NCBI GenBank assembly: GCA_017311185.1
Contig: JAESUZ010004921.1
Location: 496,001 to 560,000, forward strand
Length of the DNA: 64,000 nucleotides
DNA from: Proteles cristata cristata
Lineage: Eukaryota; Chordata; Mammalia; Carnivora; Hyaenidae
Reading direction: 5' to 3'
Shown here: in pieces, positions 11,291 to 22,325 of the stretch
Numbering within the stretch: the stretch's first letter is position 1
Layout of the letters: the number at the start of each line of letters is the position of its first letter
The notes under the pieces: model-generated
What the model was told of the DNA's origin: nothing
Seen by the model: only the letters and a program-made list of their open reading frames with translations
The model's database searches: none
Program-made: the position numbers and the translations under genes

Positions 11291-12298
11291 GATTCCCACA
11301 GTAAATAAACTCTGATCTTTCTAGAATCTTAGCAAGGAACTCCAGGGCAACCAGAGATACCAAAACATGAATGAGGAACCCCAGTAAAGATAGCTCTAGA
11401 AAGGGAACACTAAGTCTTTGTGTAAATTCAGCCTGTTTTTGGCTACTCCTGAACCATGTCTAGACATGCCAAAACTAAAAAGAACTCAACTGAGACACTG
11501 CCCTCTCCAGGCTTGGTCAAGGCTATAGTTCTAGTGGGATCCAGCTAACTGGTTGCTGAGATTTAAAAAATAAATCAATAAATCAAAAGATGTCAGAAGA
11601 ATGTCATTAAATCACAAGTATATACAACATTAACATTCACATTGTCACAATACTGAAATGAAAATTACTAAATTTAAGAAGAGCAAAGAAAATGTGATCC
11701 ATTCCTAAGAGAAAAGAACATTAACGAACACAGCAATCCCATGGTAACTACATACAGGACTATCAGATAATCACTGACAAGTCGCTAATAGACCTGACCT
11801 TAGCAAAGTAAAAGATACTCAAGATAAATGAAAAAGCATAAATCAGCATAAGGAAATATAAGCATAAAAAGGATCAAAATGATTTTTAAAAGTAAAAAAA
11901 AAATATGGTATCTGAAGTCAAACACTCACTCATTGGTTCAGTAGCAAAATATAGATAACAGGAGAGTCAGTAAACATGAAGAAAAATCAGTAGAAATTAT
12001 CCAACCAGAGGAGATACAAAAACTTTCAGAAAATGAAGAGTGCCTCAGGTACCTATGGAATAATATTGGCATATATAGGTCATTAGAGGTCCATAAGGAA
12101 ACGAGAATGAGAATGGGGCAGAGGAAAACTGCTTGAAAAACTAACGGCCCTAAACATGCAGAATCTGGTGAAATACATAAACATAAGTATATACGTTGAC
12201 AGTTTCAAGAAGCACAGAGAACTCCAAACAGGATAACTTCAATGAGAATAATGCATAGGCATATACTGGTAAAAAAGTTTTTTAAAAGAAAGGCAAAG
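11291..12298 (+). mobile_element. Old L1/HAL1-like element, left part (leader and ORF1-like)
   Basis: The text from about 11980 to 12260 ('CCAACCAGAGGAGATACAAAA', 'AGAGTGCCTCAGGTACCTATGG', 'GAGAATGGGGCAGAGG', 'AAACATGCAGAATCTGGTGAAATACATAAAC', 'AACTCCAAACAGGATAA') matches the region of L1M/HAL1 ORF1 in order, but with many substitutions and stops. The upstream part resembles a degraded leader. The exact left boundary is uncertain. A SINE interrupts the copy at 12299. Confidence 0.6.
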
Positions 12299-12385
12299 AG
12301 GGCTCCTGGGTGGCTTAGTCAGTTAAGTGTCTGACTCAAACTCGGCTCAGGTCATAATCCCATTGAATGAAACCTGCTTAAGATA

Positions 12386-12440
<55 letters not shown>

Positions 12441-12519
12441 TCTCTCTCTCTGCTTCTCTCCCCTGCTCACATTCTCTCTCCAGTAAAAAAAAATAATGAA
12501 ATAAACATTTTTTAAAAAT
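12299..12519 (+). mobile_element. SINE with CT expansion, inserted in an L1/HAL1 copy
   Basis: The head GCTCCTGGGTGGCTTAGTCAG is followed by a shortened middle and a pure TC run of about 22 units (12393-12436). The central GAGCCTGGAGCCTG block is missing, apparently lost in the expansion or by deletion. AAAGGCAA occurs on both sides (from 12289 and from 12520), a short target duplication. Confidence 0.85.
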
Positions 12520-12529
12520 AAAGGCAAGG

Positions 12530-12990
12530 AATAAATCTTAAGTAGCCAATGAGATGTCTCATATTACTTACAGGACAACATTTATTTGAATTACAATGGG
12601 CTTGTCTTCTGAAATTACAAAGGCCAGAAGACAGTGGAGCAACATTTTTAAAATGCAGAAAGAAAAGGCAGTACTGACTTTATAAATAACTTTCCACTTT
12701 ATTAAAAGAAGAAAGTCAAGTGACTTAAAATTAGGCAGCTTGAATAGACAGCCAAGAAATATATACTTAGGGCAAATAAACATATTAAAAAATATTCAAC
12801 ATTATTATTTATCAGGGAAATGAGCACAAAAATCATAATGAGACACTCTTCCTTACCCAATAAAGTGCCTAAAATGAAAAAGAGTGACTAACAAAATCAA
12901 CTAGATTTGGGGGAGAATGGGGAGAAACTGAAATGATCATACACTAATTTGTAACCCTTTTACTGAAAGATTACAAGGTTTAGAGAAGAT
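12530..12990 (+). mobile_element. Old L1/HAL1-like element, right part
   Basis: It continues the element after the SINE: 'GTCTCATATTACTTACAGGACAACA', 'GCCAGAAGACAGTGGAGCAACATTTTTAAAATGC' (ORF1 C-terminal region). At about 12783 it switches to ORF2 3'-end text ('AAAAATATTCAACATTATTATTTATCAGGGAAATGAGCAC'). A jump from ORF1 to the ORF2 tail is the layout of HAL1 or of an internally deleted L1. Confidence 0.6.
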
Positions 12991-13815
12991 AAAATATCAG
13001 AAATCTACTTGGGTCTAATAACCAAAAATGACATAAATATACACACCAAACTAGCAGAACATGTAAGGGAGAAACTTGCAGAGATGCAATGTTAGAGCAT
13101 TTAAGCTCATTTCTTTAGACCACAAAAGGACAGAAATAGGTTATTTGAGACATATACAAATATACACACACAATATCATATGTAATGCGATATATATATA
13201 TACACAGATAATATGATATATCTGATATATACAGACATCATACCCTGGATAAAGATAATGTAAATAAACTACATAGTTCAGGTCTAACTAAGGCTGCCTA
13301 AACAGGAGAAATGTGAGCACATGCTACCAGAATTCATTCTACTCCCAATCCAGCTTTTCCACTTCCAGAAATTCCCTACAAGTCATTCTGTACTGTTATT
13401 AACATAAATATGTGTGACTTCTCCAGCCCACAACACTCCACTTCTGCCTAAACTCTCGAAATCTGGTAAATATCTCCCTCTTGACTTTGTAAAACAGCCA
13501 TTTATTAGAAGGGGCATAGTTAATAATTAACACAGAAATAGGATTACTGAGAATGACAAATACTAAAACTGCCAATTCTATATCCATAATTAATCATGTA
13601 AAATATCCATTGCCAATACTTCAGAACTTTCCTACACATCTCATTCACGTTAGTGAGAAATGGAATTTGGGAAAGGAGTGGTTTGGAACTTTATCTTCCA
13701 TCATTTTTTCCTTGCTATTTTATTGGGACTGTTTATCTAGTGGGGATAGACATCATTTTCTTCCTCAGCGCTCCCACATTAGTCTTCCATACCTATTTTA
13801 GCACACTGGCTAAAA
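12991..13815. other. Unique DNA with AT run
   Basis: Includes a TA-rich run at about 13185-13235. The 82- and 73-codon frames at 13553-13874 overlap each other in different frames and show no domain. Confidence 0.5.
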
Positions 13816-14010
13816 AAACAAGCTGTGGAGCAAGAGAGACCTCAGTTTCAATGTGTGATCCATTCACTTTGTAATTATGGGACTTGAGCAAAGAGAAATT
13901 ACCTTCTGCTGTATCTCCCCCATCTGTGAAATCGAAATCTTATTACCATGGCCTTTGGAGTACATAGTAGAAGCTAAGTAAGTGGTAGTCATTATTATTA
14001 TTGACTACCC
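13816..14010 (+). repeat. MIR SINE relic
   Basis: Diverged MIR core: GCAAGAGAGACCTCAGTTTC, 'TTCACTTTGTAATTATGGGACTTGAGCAA', 'CCCCCATCTGTGAAATCGAAATCTTATTACC' and 'GTAGAAGCTAAGTAAGTGGTAG' in the expected order. Confidence 0.6.
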
Positions 14011-14726
14011 TAATAGTTGTTAGTAAAAAAATTCACCTCGTGTCCCAATCTGTTTGACAGAATTAACATCAACAATCCTAAAATGCAATACTGGAAATGC
14101 TCTATATTCTACCATTTGCATGCCTATTTCCTTCCAACCTCCTACCAATACTAACTCTCATCACTCCAAGTATTTGTTTTGTAATAGCTACTTAGATGTA
14201 ATTATTCTGTCTTGTTGAGTTTCTACCATAATGTAAGATTTCAGGTCCAATGCTTTATTGCAATTACACACTGGGATAACCTCCCTAAACAAAGAAGATC
14301 AAGCAATTATGAAGGGTCACAGTAGAACTAATCTGAGAACTTGAGATCAACCCTGGTACCTCTGGGTAGATTTGAGACAAGCTTTAGCAAACATGTCTCT
14401 GAAGAAACCTGACATTTGTTTAAATGAAATGTATTAATTTTTTCTCAAATCAATTTCAAAACATAACAGCAAAAGAAGTATACTTTTTACACAAGAGAGA
14501 AGCAGAAATTTCTGAAGAAATGATAACCTGTTAATTTACACATTCAAATGTTTTGACCAATTCTTATTGATTTTGACCAGTTCTTACCTTTGTCTCTCCC
14601 TATTAAAAGATCCAAGAACAAAATAATCTGAATTACTGTAAATAGTGTGTTAGGAATCTGTAAAAACTCTGAGTATGTTATAACAGAAGTTCATCACTTC
14701 CCCTAGCATCCTTTTGTGATTCCTTT
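14011..14726. other. Unique DNA
   Basis: No gene or repeat was recognised. Confidence 0.5.
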
Positions 14727-14737
14727 GAGGTAATATG

Positions 14738-14971
14738 ATTTTATTGTTGTCATTTATTTTTTTATTATTTATTTACTTTTGAGAGAGAGATTGAGAGAGA
14801 GACAGAGACAGAGAGACGAGTGCAAGCAAAGAGAGGGGGACACAATCTGAAGCAGTCTCCAGGCTCTGAGCTGTCAGCACAGAGCCCAACACTGGGCTTT
14901 AACTCACAAACCAGGAGATCATAACCTGAGTGGAAGTCGAACACTTAATGGACTGAGCCACCCAGGAGCCC
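14738..14971 (-). mobile_element. Carnivore tRNA-Lys SINE
   Basis: Minus-strand copy ending GAGCCACCCAGGAGCCC on the plus strand. The GA-rich part (from about 14784) carries GAGACA units. GAGGTAATATG (14727-14737) and GAAGTAATATG (from 14972) flank it with one mismatch, a plausible duplication that places an A-rich tail region inside. Confidence 0.88.
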
Positions 14972-14981
14972 GAAGTAATAT

Positions 14982-16605
14982 GTCTTTAAGGATTGCCTTC
15001 TTTTAACCAACCCAATAGTGAGATATTTAGCACAATTCTCTGAATGGATTTTATAGCTTTTCAGAGATTCCTAGCCCGTTTCTGAAAGAAATACTCTGTT
15101 AACTTTGCACAACAATTTTTTGAATGCTTATTTGGTGTATCGTTCGATAAGAAATGCCAAGGTTTAACTGATCTGTTCTTGTAGTTCTCTGGCTGAGCTA
15201 CAAGATAACTCTCACACAGTTTTGTGAGTTGGTCAATAAATTCTCTGTTGAAAGTTAAGGGCAAGTATGTTGAAGTGTTCTTGAAAATGATTTACCATAT
15301 TCTGGTTCCTCTTCCAACAATTTGGAGAATGCAAATCAAAGATACTTCTATGGTTTGTAAAATAATGCAGAATTTTAAAATGAAATTCAAAACAGTAAAA
15401 TAAAGCATTCTCTTAGAAAAGAATGAACAGAAAGTGGAAACATTTAATTCACAATTGGGCAGTGCAGCAAAATATCTTTCTTTTTCAAAGCTTTTTGGGT
15501 ATTTCTGAACATCCACCATGTGTCATTCTCATAGAGATGATGGAAAATACAATAGATAAAGCCTTCCTTATCAAGAAATTTACATTCAATTGATAAATCC
15601 CATGAAGTTGGAAACGACTTTCCATTTTAATATACCAATGTCCAGAATTCTGCAAAGGGCCTTTTTTTCTTTTGGTATATCTGAAGAGATGGGAGTGGAA
15701 ACATTTACCATAGTGAAGCTATCACATAAAATACTTATTTCCAAGACTTTTCCAGCATTCAGTCTTGAAACACTCATTTATCTCCCAAGGAAAAAAGGAA
15801 AAGAAGTGTGTTGTTCATGTTACCTTTGTGCACCATATTAAAGTACTGTGAAGCACTCAGAGTGGAATTCTTTTGAGCTTATTGAGGCTCAATAACAAGT
15901 CACCCATTTAGTATTCAGAGCCGAAAAAAAAAAGATGATTGAGGTCATATCAGATTAAACACCAACACTGAGCAGTTTCTATCTAGTGAGGCATGCTTAC
16001 AAAAGGCAGGGTAGTTTTATCAATATCATTTTTCTACTTCGTTAGCTTCTTTGAGCCTGGAGGCTGTGGAGTGGGATCACAGATCTCTTCACTGTTAGTC
16101 CACTTCTATCAAGCTGTGAGGAAAATGGCAAGAAACTTTATTAAGCCCTAAAGGGCAACCATGAATAGACCCACTCCCTTTCCTGTCTTACCCTCTAGAA
16201 CTTTCTGGCAATGCTTGATGTGCATCCAAGAAAAGCATACACTTTAACTAATAGATATGCTCCCTCACTTTTCTTCTGTTGCATCTCTAGGAGTGTGTAA
16301 ATTCTTTTCATTTAGTGGGAAAGAACCGGGCTTTGCCTCTAATCAGAGACAACTAAATACGGCAATATTTAATAGAGAGGATTATCTAGCTTATATTTCC
16401 TGGACTCAGTATGGGGCCAGATATGCAGAGAAATTTTGGTGCTTGGGACACAAAACATGTTAGAGCAAACTACTTAACTTTCTCAGATTAGCAGAGAGAA
16501 GTGGGAAAATCCTCATGTGTGTCCAGCAAAATTCCCTAGCCTTTTCTTACTACATATGATTCAGAGAGCCTAAGGATCCCTATGGTAATTCAATTAAAAA
16601 TATTA
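14982..16605. other. Unique DNA with a possible L2 fragment
   Basis: Between about 15485 and 15610 the order 'GGTATTTCTGAACATCCACCATGTGTCATT' then 'ACAATAGATAAAGCCTTCC' resembles reversed L2. The frames at 15061-15841 overlap on both strands and carry no domain. No gene. Confidence 0.45.
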
Positions 16606-17029
16606 GACACTTTTTTTACCCCAGCTTTATTTAGAAATAATTGACATATATCACTTACAAGCTTAAGGAGTATAATATGATGGTTTGATTTACATATATT
16701 GTGGAATGATTCCACAATAGGTTCAGCTATCTTCTACCTTCACATATACATAAAATATAAAGAAGAAAAAGAAAGGGAAAAAATTCTCCTTGTGATAAGA
16801 ACTCATAGGATTTAATTTCTTAAACAAATTTATGGATCACATGACAGTGTTAGCTCTAGTCATCATGTCAAATATTACATCTCTAGTACTTATTTACCTT
16901 CTAACTACAAGTTTGCTTCTCTGACCACCTTTCTTGAATCTTCCTTTCCCCAACCCTCCACCTCTAGTAACTATATGTCTGATCTTATTTACCATCAGGT
17001 CATGAGGTTTTGTTTGTTTGTTCTTTAAA

Positions 17030-17103
17030 CACTTTTCATTTTTTTAATGTGTATTTACTTTTGAGAGAGAGACAGACAGAGCTTGAGCAGGGGAGCACAG
17101 AGG

Positions 17104-17148
<45 letters not shown>

Positions 17149-17266
17149 TCTGAGGCAGGCTCAAGGCTCTGAGCTGTCAGCATAGAACCCGATGAAGGAC
17201 CCAAATTCACGAACCATGAGATCATGACCTGAGCCAAAGTCAACCAACTTAGCCACTCAGGTGCCC
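17030..17266 (-). mobile_element. SINE nested in the old L1, 20-bp target duplication
   Basis: Minus-strand tRNA-Lys SINE with an (AC)18 run in its CT-rich part. TTGTTTGTTTGTTCTTTAAA repeats perfectly at 17010-17029 and 17267-17286; one copy belongs to the L1 3' UTR. The nesting dates the SINE after the L1. Confidence 0.95.
17109..17144 (+). repeat. (AC)18 microsatellite inside a SINE
   Basis: A pure AC run that arose in the pyrimidine-rich part of the minus-strand SINE (GT on the SINE sense strand). Likely length-variable. Confidence 0.95.
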
Positions 17267-17429
17267 TTGTTTGTTTGTTCTTTAAAGTTCCACATGTAAG
17301 AAAGATCATGATTGTCCTTCTCTAACTTATTTCACTTAGCCTAATGCATACAAGGTCCAATATATTGCCACAAATGGAAGAATTTTCTTTTTTTATGGCT
17401 GAATAATATTGCAATATCTGTGGTGTACT

Positions 17430-17565
17430 ATATATTATTATTATTACATGTATATGTAATATATACTATATAAATATATATTTGTTTTATATGTCATATA
17501 GTATATAAACCTATATATATGTATGATATGTATGATATATATATATGTATATATGTATGATTTTC
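17430..17565. repeat. AT-rich microsatellite in the L1 copy
   Basis: TATATA, ATTATT and TATGTA runs interrupt the L1 text where the ordinary element has a short segment. Confidence 0.8.
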
Positions 17566-18154
17566 CATTCATCCATCCATCAATGGACACTGGTTATTTC
17601 TATGTCTTCTTGGCTATTATAAATAATGCTTCTGTAAACATGAGGGTGAAGATATCTTTTTGAGTTAGTGTTTTCATTTGCTTTGGATCAATTCTTGAAA
17701 GTGGAATTGCTGTATGAGTCAGATGGCAGTTTTATTTTTAATTTTTTTGAACATCTTCCATATTGTTTTCCCTACTGGATGTACCAATTTACAGTCCCCC
17801 CCCAGAGGTGTACAATGTTTTTTCTTCCCCACATCCTCACCAGCATTTGTTATCTCTTGTCTTCTTGATAATGACCATTCAACAGGTATGAGTTATCTCA
17901 TTCTGGTTTTAATTTGCATTTGACTAGCAATGCTCATCATCTTTTCCTGTACTTGTTAGCTTTTTATATATCTTCTCTGGAGAAATGTCTGTCTGGTCCT
18001 TTGCCCAGAACATGTTTTTAATTAGCTGTTTATTCTTTGTTTGTTTGTTTGTTTCTGCTGTTGAGTTATATGAGTTCTTGATATATTTTAGATATTAACT
18101 CCTATCAGATGTATGGCTTTCAAATATTTTTTTCCCATTCTGTAGAAAAGAATG

Positions 18155-18384
18155 TAGGAACTGTACAGCTTATTCATTGGGGACCCGAATCAGCCCAGAG
18201 CGTGCACCAAATTCCCTGGTCAAGTCAGGCCACTGATTTTTCTCCTGCAGATAAGGGAAGCCACAGGCTGTGTTCACTGTTCAAGTTCCACTGTACATAG
18301 TGTTATTGTATGGACTGTACAGTTTCCCATGTGCTCTGGTTATGTTCTGTAGTCAGGCTGAACTTCCTAATGAGCAGGATTACA

Positions 18385-18415
<31 letters not shown>

Positions 18416-18912
18416 GATGTAGTGGGAGAAACACCTTTAAAGCTCGTAAAGCTCTTTGTTTGCTGTCTTAACTCAAGCCAACATGTACCCCAAATTCTCT
18501 GTCTGAACAGAGCCACTGGCTTTGCTGTGCAAACTATTGGCTCTGTCTGCCCATCTCTCAGCTGTAGGGCCTCTGGACCACATAGCTTCAAGAAGTTGTC
18601 ACCCACCCTTCTAGTCAGAAAGGTTTGGATGACACTCTCCACAGTGAGTGAGGCTATGTCTCAGCTCTCTTGCCTGGGTGGAGAGACTTCTCTGCATGGT
18701 ACTGTGCATTGCCTGGGGGAGTGGCAACGTGGTCAAGGTGCAGACACTTCTCTAACCGCCCCAGTGCAGACTGTCTTGGTCTCTATGGTACAGGCTGTGC
18801 TTCAGTTCACTATCAAGGACTCTCTCAGTGGTGTCTTGTTCGAATACTTAGGTGTTCTTTTTGCGAGGGGGAGCAAAATCAGGAACGACCTAGGTCACCA
18901 TCTTGTTGATGT
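18155..18912 (-). mobile_element. Probable 5' leader of the same old L1
   Basis: Non-AT-rich sequence that ends, on the minus strand, with CAACAAGATGGTGACCTAGG. This resembles the 5' terminus of mammalian L1 with its YY1-type CAAGATGG element (plus-strand 18897-18904). Orientation agrees with the 3' part to its left. Two related blocks, near 18205-18245 and 18480-18525, share a CCAAATTC..CCACTG pattern, so the leader may contain a diverged duplication. An AC run lies at 18397-18416. The 168-codon frame at 18422-18928 lies here and is not a gene. Confidence 0.6.
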
Positions 18913-19452
18913 CATTCTATTCTATTAGAATCTTAATGTTCAGTTTCATTGTTTCCTCATTCATACATCTCAGACGAATCTGTGTTAGACACTGAAACAT
19001 ATTTCTCAGATTATGGTATGCTTGTGCTTTTTTTATGTTTTATTTTTTAAATTTCTTCAAGGCTGCATTGTGTAAAACAAAATCTTCATATTTGTCATTT
19101 ACTTTGATTTTTCTCCTTTTATGCCCATCCATTTCCTTTAAAGAATACGTATAAGAGGTTTAGTCTAAAAAGAGAACATCCTTGATGGGGCTGTCTAGGC
19201 TTATATCATTAAGTGGAATCTGAAATGAGTTTCTTGAGGTGTGTGACACTGATCCACCTGCTATATAAATTCTTCTGTGAGGAGAAGTAAGAATCAGAAA
19301 TCTCAACCAACCAACTGCAGTGCTAAGCACTAATATTAATAATACATAGATATTTGCCTAGGAACTCTTCAGCTAATACACTTTTTAAAATAATAATCAT
19401 AACATTCCCCTATGTAGCCACAACTCCTTGCTCAGTTCCTCCCCCAACCCCT
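18913..19452. other. Unique DNA
   Basis: No gene or repeat was recognised. Confidence 0.5.
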
Positions 19453-19470
19453 TAAAATGGCACTAGAAAG

Positions 19471-19702
19471 GGGCGCCTGGGTGGCTTAGTTGGTTGAGCG
19501 TCCGACTTTCACTTGGGTCATGACCTCGCGGTTTGTGGGTTCGAGCCCTGCGTCGGGCTCTGTGCTGACTGCCAGCTCAGAGCCTGGAGCCTGTTTCAGA
19601 GTCTGTCACTCCCTCTCTCTCTGACCCTCCCCTGCACATGCTGTCTTTCTGTCTCTCCTAGAAAGAAATAAAAATATTTAAAAATAAATAAATAAAATAA
19701 AA
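19471..19702 (+). mobile_element. Young carnivore tRNA-Lys SINE with 18-bp target duplication
   Basis: A complete copy with GGTTCGAGCC B box and a CTAGAAAGAAATAAAAATATTT tail followed by an AATAAA-repeat tail. TAAAATGGCACTAGAAAG is perfect at 19453-19470 and 19703-19720. It belongs with the young group. Confidence 0.97.
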
Positions 19703-19720
19703 TAAAATGGCACTAGAAAG

Positions 19721-21170
19721 AAAGTTCCCCTGGTTTACAGCTTCTTTCTATTTGATACAGTAGTTGACAGCACTTTGGGAGAAACAAGGCATCTTTAAAG
19801 TTTCAGTATCTTCTCAAACAATCTTTCTTGGCTTCTCCTGCCCCTTGGCTACTAAAAATATGAAAGGCACTCAGGAAAATCAACTTGCAATTTCAAAGAA
19901 TTCGGCTGTTTTCAAACCAACTTTGTTCAAAATGAATTTAAATATAGTTCATCATTTGAAAAGCTGAAGTTTGTACATTACACATAACCTGAGGGCAGCC
20001 CCAGAATTTCTGGAGTGCAGGGAGAATGGGGCAGCCAGGCGTGCAGAGAACCTAGATGTAGCACATTCTTGAGGGTTGGACCACGGTTAATTCAAAGTAT
20101 TCTACAAGTGAGCAAAACTCAAAGCCACCAAATCATCCTTCTGCTTCATACCACATTAAATATATTTTGTTTTCAATCTCTTGGTAATTATAAGGCAACA
20201 CAGACTTCTAAAATATGCTGTGCACTTATCAATTCTTCAACCACAGAAAGAAAATTCTACGTTGTGGATAGTATATATAATGCAGGAGAGATTAGAATGA
20301 AAATCAGCAAAATTCATCGGCTACTGCAACAATGTAAGGGAGAACCAACACAAAGGAAATAGAGAAGAAGCCATACATTACAGCATTCTTTCCTTAGTTT
20401 GTCTAATGTAAAATGTGCCTATCACGGGAACTAGAGATTTTATGTTGAGTCTGAGATGGAATTTGGGAACTTGTTTAATGAGTACTCCAGATAATTTTTA
20501 TCCCCAGGCAAATTTGAGGACTCATTCAGGTAGAGGTTATGTAATCAGGGTTACATATGAGGAAACTCAGATAGGGACTATGCTAAGGAGCTGTAGGGAT
20601 ATGCCAAGGGGTGTGCCAATAAGAAGAGACTCCCTACTGATAACATGTTGCATGATCTAAGCATAATTAAGACGCCAGGTGGGTTGGATATGGATGGATT
20701 TATTCAGTTGCTTGCAAAATTGGATGATCAGAGTAGAAAAGGCAGCAAAGAAACAAGTAGACAAATAGGTCTTGAAATATAACAAGGAGTTATAAAGTAG
20801 CACAGAATGGTTGTCTTTTGGCATCATTTCCTTCTCATGTTAAGACCATATATGATATTTTTCTTAACTATGTAGGGAACTATGACAAGAGGGATACAAA
20901 AACAAATTTCTGTGGTTACAAAAACAAATGACCATTTAATAGACATTTAAAATACATCACTTACTTATATTAGGGAATCCCCTTTCCCCATTTTCATATT
21001 AGGGTTACAAATACAGAACACAGGCATTTACATTTCCTATAAAAATTTTAGGGAAAGCCCCCAATTTAAGATTTATCTTTCTAGAGGTTTCTCTTTCCCC
21101 CTCCCCCCAGAAAAGTTCCACATTTAAAAGTAAATAAATCTCTGTATGATATAGATATTTGCTCCCTCCA
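19721..21170. other. Unique DNA, no gene found
   Basis: A 115-codon frame at 20015-20362 has no recognisable domain and no promoter or splice context. I see no repeat family. Confidence 0.5.
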
Positions 21171-21185
21171 CCCCACCCTTGTTTT

Positions 21186-21410
21186 TTGTGTTTTTTTTTT
21201 TTAATGTTTTTTATTTATTTCTAGGAGAGAGAGAGACAGCGTGAGCAGGGGAGGGTCAGAAAGAGAGGGAGGCACAGACTGAAACAGGCTCCAGGCTCTG
21301 AGCTGGCAGTCAGCACAGAGCCCGACGCGGGGCTCGAACCCACAAACCGCGAGATCATGACCTAAACGAAAGTCGGACGCTTAACCGACTAAGCCACCCA
21401 GGCGCCCCGT
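21186..21410 (-). mobile_element. Young carnivore tRNA-Lys SINE with perfect target duplication
   Basis: A nearly intact minus-strand copy, very like the one at 10138. CCCCACCCTTGTTTT repeats perfectly at 21171-21185 and 21411-21425. Many CpG sites in the head (GGCGCC, CGACGCGGGGCTCG) are preserved. Confidence 0.97.
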
Positions 21411-21425
21411 CCCCACCCTTGTTTT

Positions 21426-22087
21426 AAAGGCCTATTTCCGATGATTAGGCAGGATATATAACAAGTTGGATCTTATCACATTTTTGAGCTGTCTGCTTAG
21501 GGGAGTCTTCTTTGTGCCCATGCTGTTCCACTGTATTTGGAACTCCTGCCTATCTTACTACTTGCTGTTCCTGATGATGCTGACAACTCCTTTATCTCCT
21601 GGAGGAAGTGTGCTTGACAGGATGATGCTCAAGACTCATAGGTATCAGTGCTGAAGGGAATAGGGCTAGGGCAAGGCCCTGCATCTTTTCCTTTTCTCCA
21701 GGACTATTACCCCAGGCTCTATTAATACCACATACATTGATTTAATTTAGAATAGCAATTTAAAGAAAAAACATCTAATGAAGAAAAAGACAGAGTTTTC
21801 TACTTTAGATAAAGAAATATTTTCAGGACTCAATGTTTAAATCCAGAGGGTCATTCTTCACAAGGGAATATTCCTTGTGCCATTGTGGGAGGGCCTTTCA
21901 GGGTCTTACCTCAGGCCCCTGTATTCAGCTGCTTCTGTCACAAGCAAGCCCTTGTTCAAAAACCTCCTCATTCTTAAAACCTCACTTCTTTGGTTGAGGT
22001 TTCTTATTCTCTGAATCACTCCTGTTTCTTATATATGTTTCCCCAAGTTTGTTGGTTTCATTTTTTTTTTAATTAAATCAAAGAGTT
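21426..22087. other. Unique DNA
   Basis: No gene or repeat was recognised up to the L1 target duplication. Confidence 0.5.
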
Positions 22088-22101
22088 TCCTAAACACTGT
22101 T
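22088..22101. repeat. L1 target-site duplication, left copy
   Basis: TCCTAAACACTGTT here matches TCCTAAACACTCTT at 28249-28262 with one mismatch. The implied empty site, read on the minus strand, is CCTT/AAAGAG, close to the L1 endonuclease preference TT/AAAA. Confidence 0.85.
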
Positions 22102-22325
22102 AATTTTTTTATTTTATTATTTTTTTTACAAATAGTTTATTGTCAAATTAGTTACCACATAACACCCAGTGCTCATCCCCACAAGTGTCCTCCTCCATGC
22201 CCTTCCCTCCTCCCCCCCACATCCATCCGTCCTCAGTTTTTGTCAGCATTCAAGAGTCTCTCATGGTTTGCCTCTCTCCCTTTCCCCCCACCATTTCCAC
22301 CCTTCTTCTCCCCCTTGGTCCTCTG
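22102..22325 (-). other. L1 3' UTR with G-rich tract
   Basis: About 220 bases between the ORF2 stop and the tail. The minus strand is purine- and G-rich, with several G runs of three or more in the part complementary to 22200-22219 and again near 22280-22316, the usual polypurine feature of L1 3' UTRs. AATAAA on the minus strand lies at 22136-22141. A closely similar 3' UTR sits at 50990-51187 on the plus strand. Confidence 0.85.

Larger units (their letters stand above)
16606..18154 (-). mobile_element. Old L1, 3' UTR and ORF2 tail
   Basis: Plus-strand text is reversed L1 in the right order: 3' UTR at about 16615-16990, then 'ACTTATTTCACTTAGCCTAATGC', 'GAAGAATTTTCTTTTTTTATGGCTGAATAATATTGC', 'CCATCAATGGACACTGG', 'CTGTAAACATGAGGGTG', 'CCTCACCAGCATTTGTTATC' and 'TTGATATATTTTAGATATTAACTCC'. 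Many substitutions and stops: an old, inactive copy. It stops in the ORF2 tail and is followed directly by leader-like sequence. A SINE and an AT run lie inside it. Confidence 0.85.

Noticed and set aside
18422..18928. 168-codon plus-strand open frame, among the longest outside L1 ORF2
   Set aside because: It lies antisense in the probable 5' leader of an old L1, has no recognisable domain, and its length is explained by the higher GC of the leader.
20015..20362. 115-codon plus-strand frame
   Set aside because: No recognisable domain, splice signals or promoter; treated as chance.
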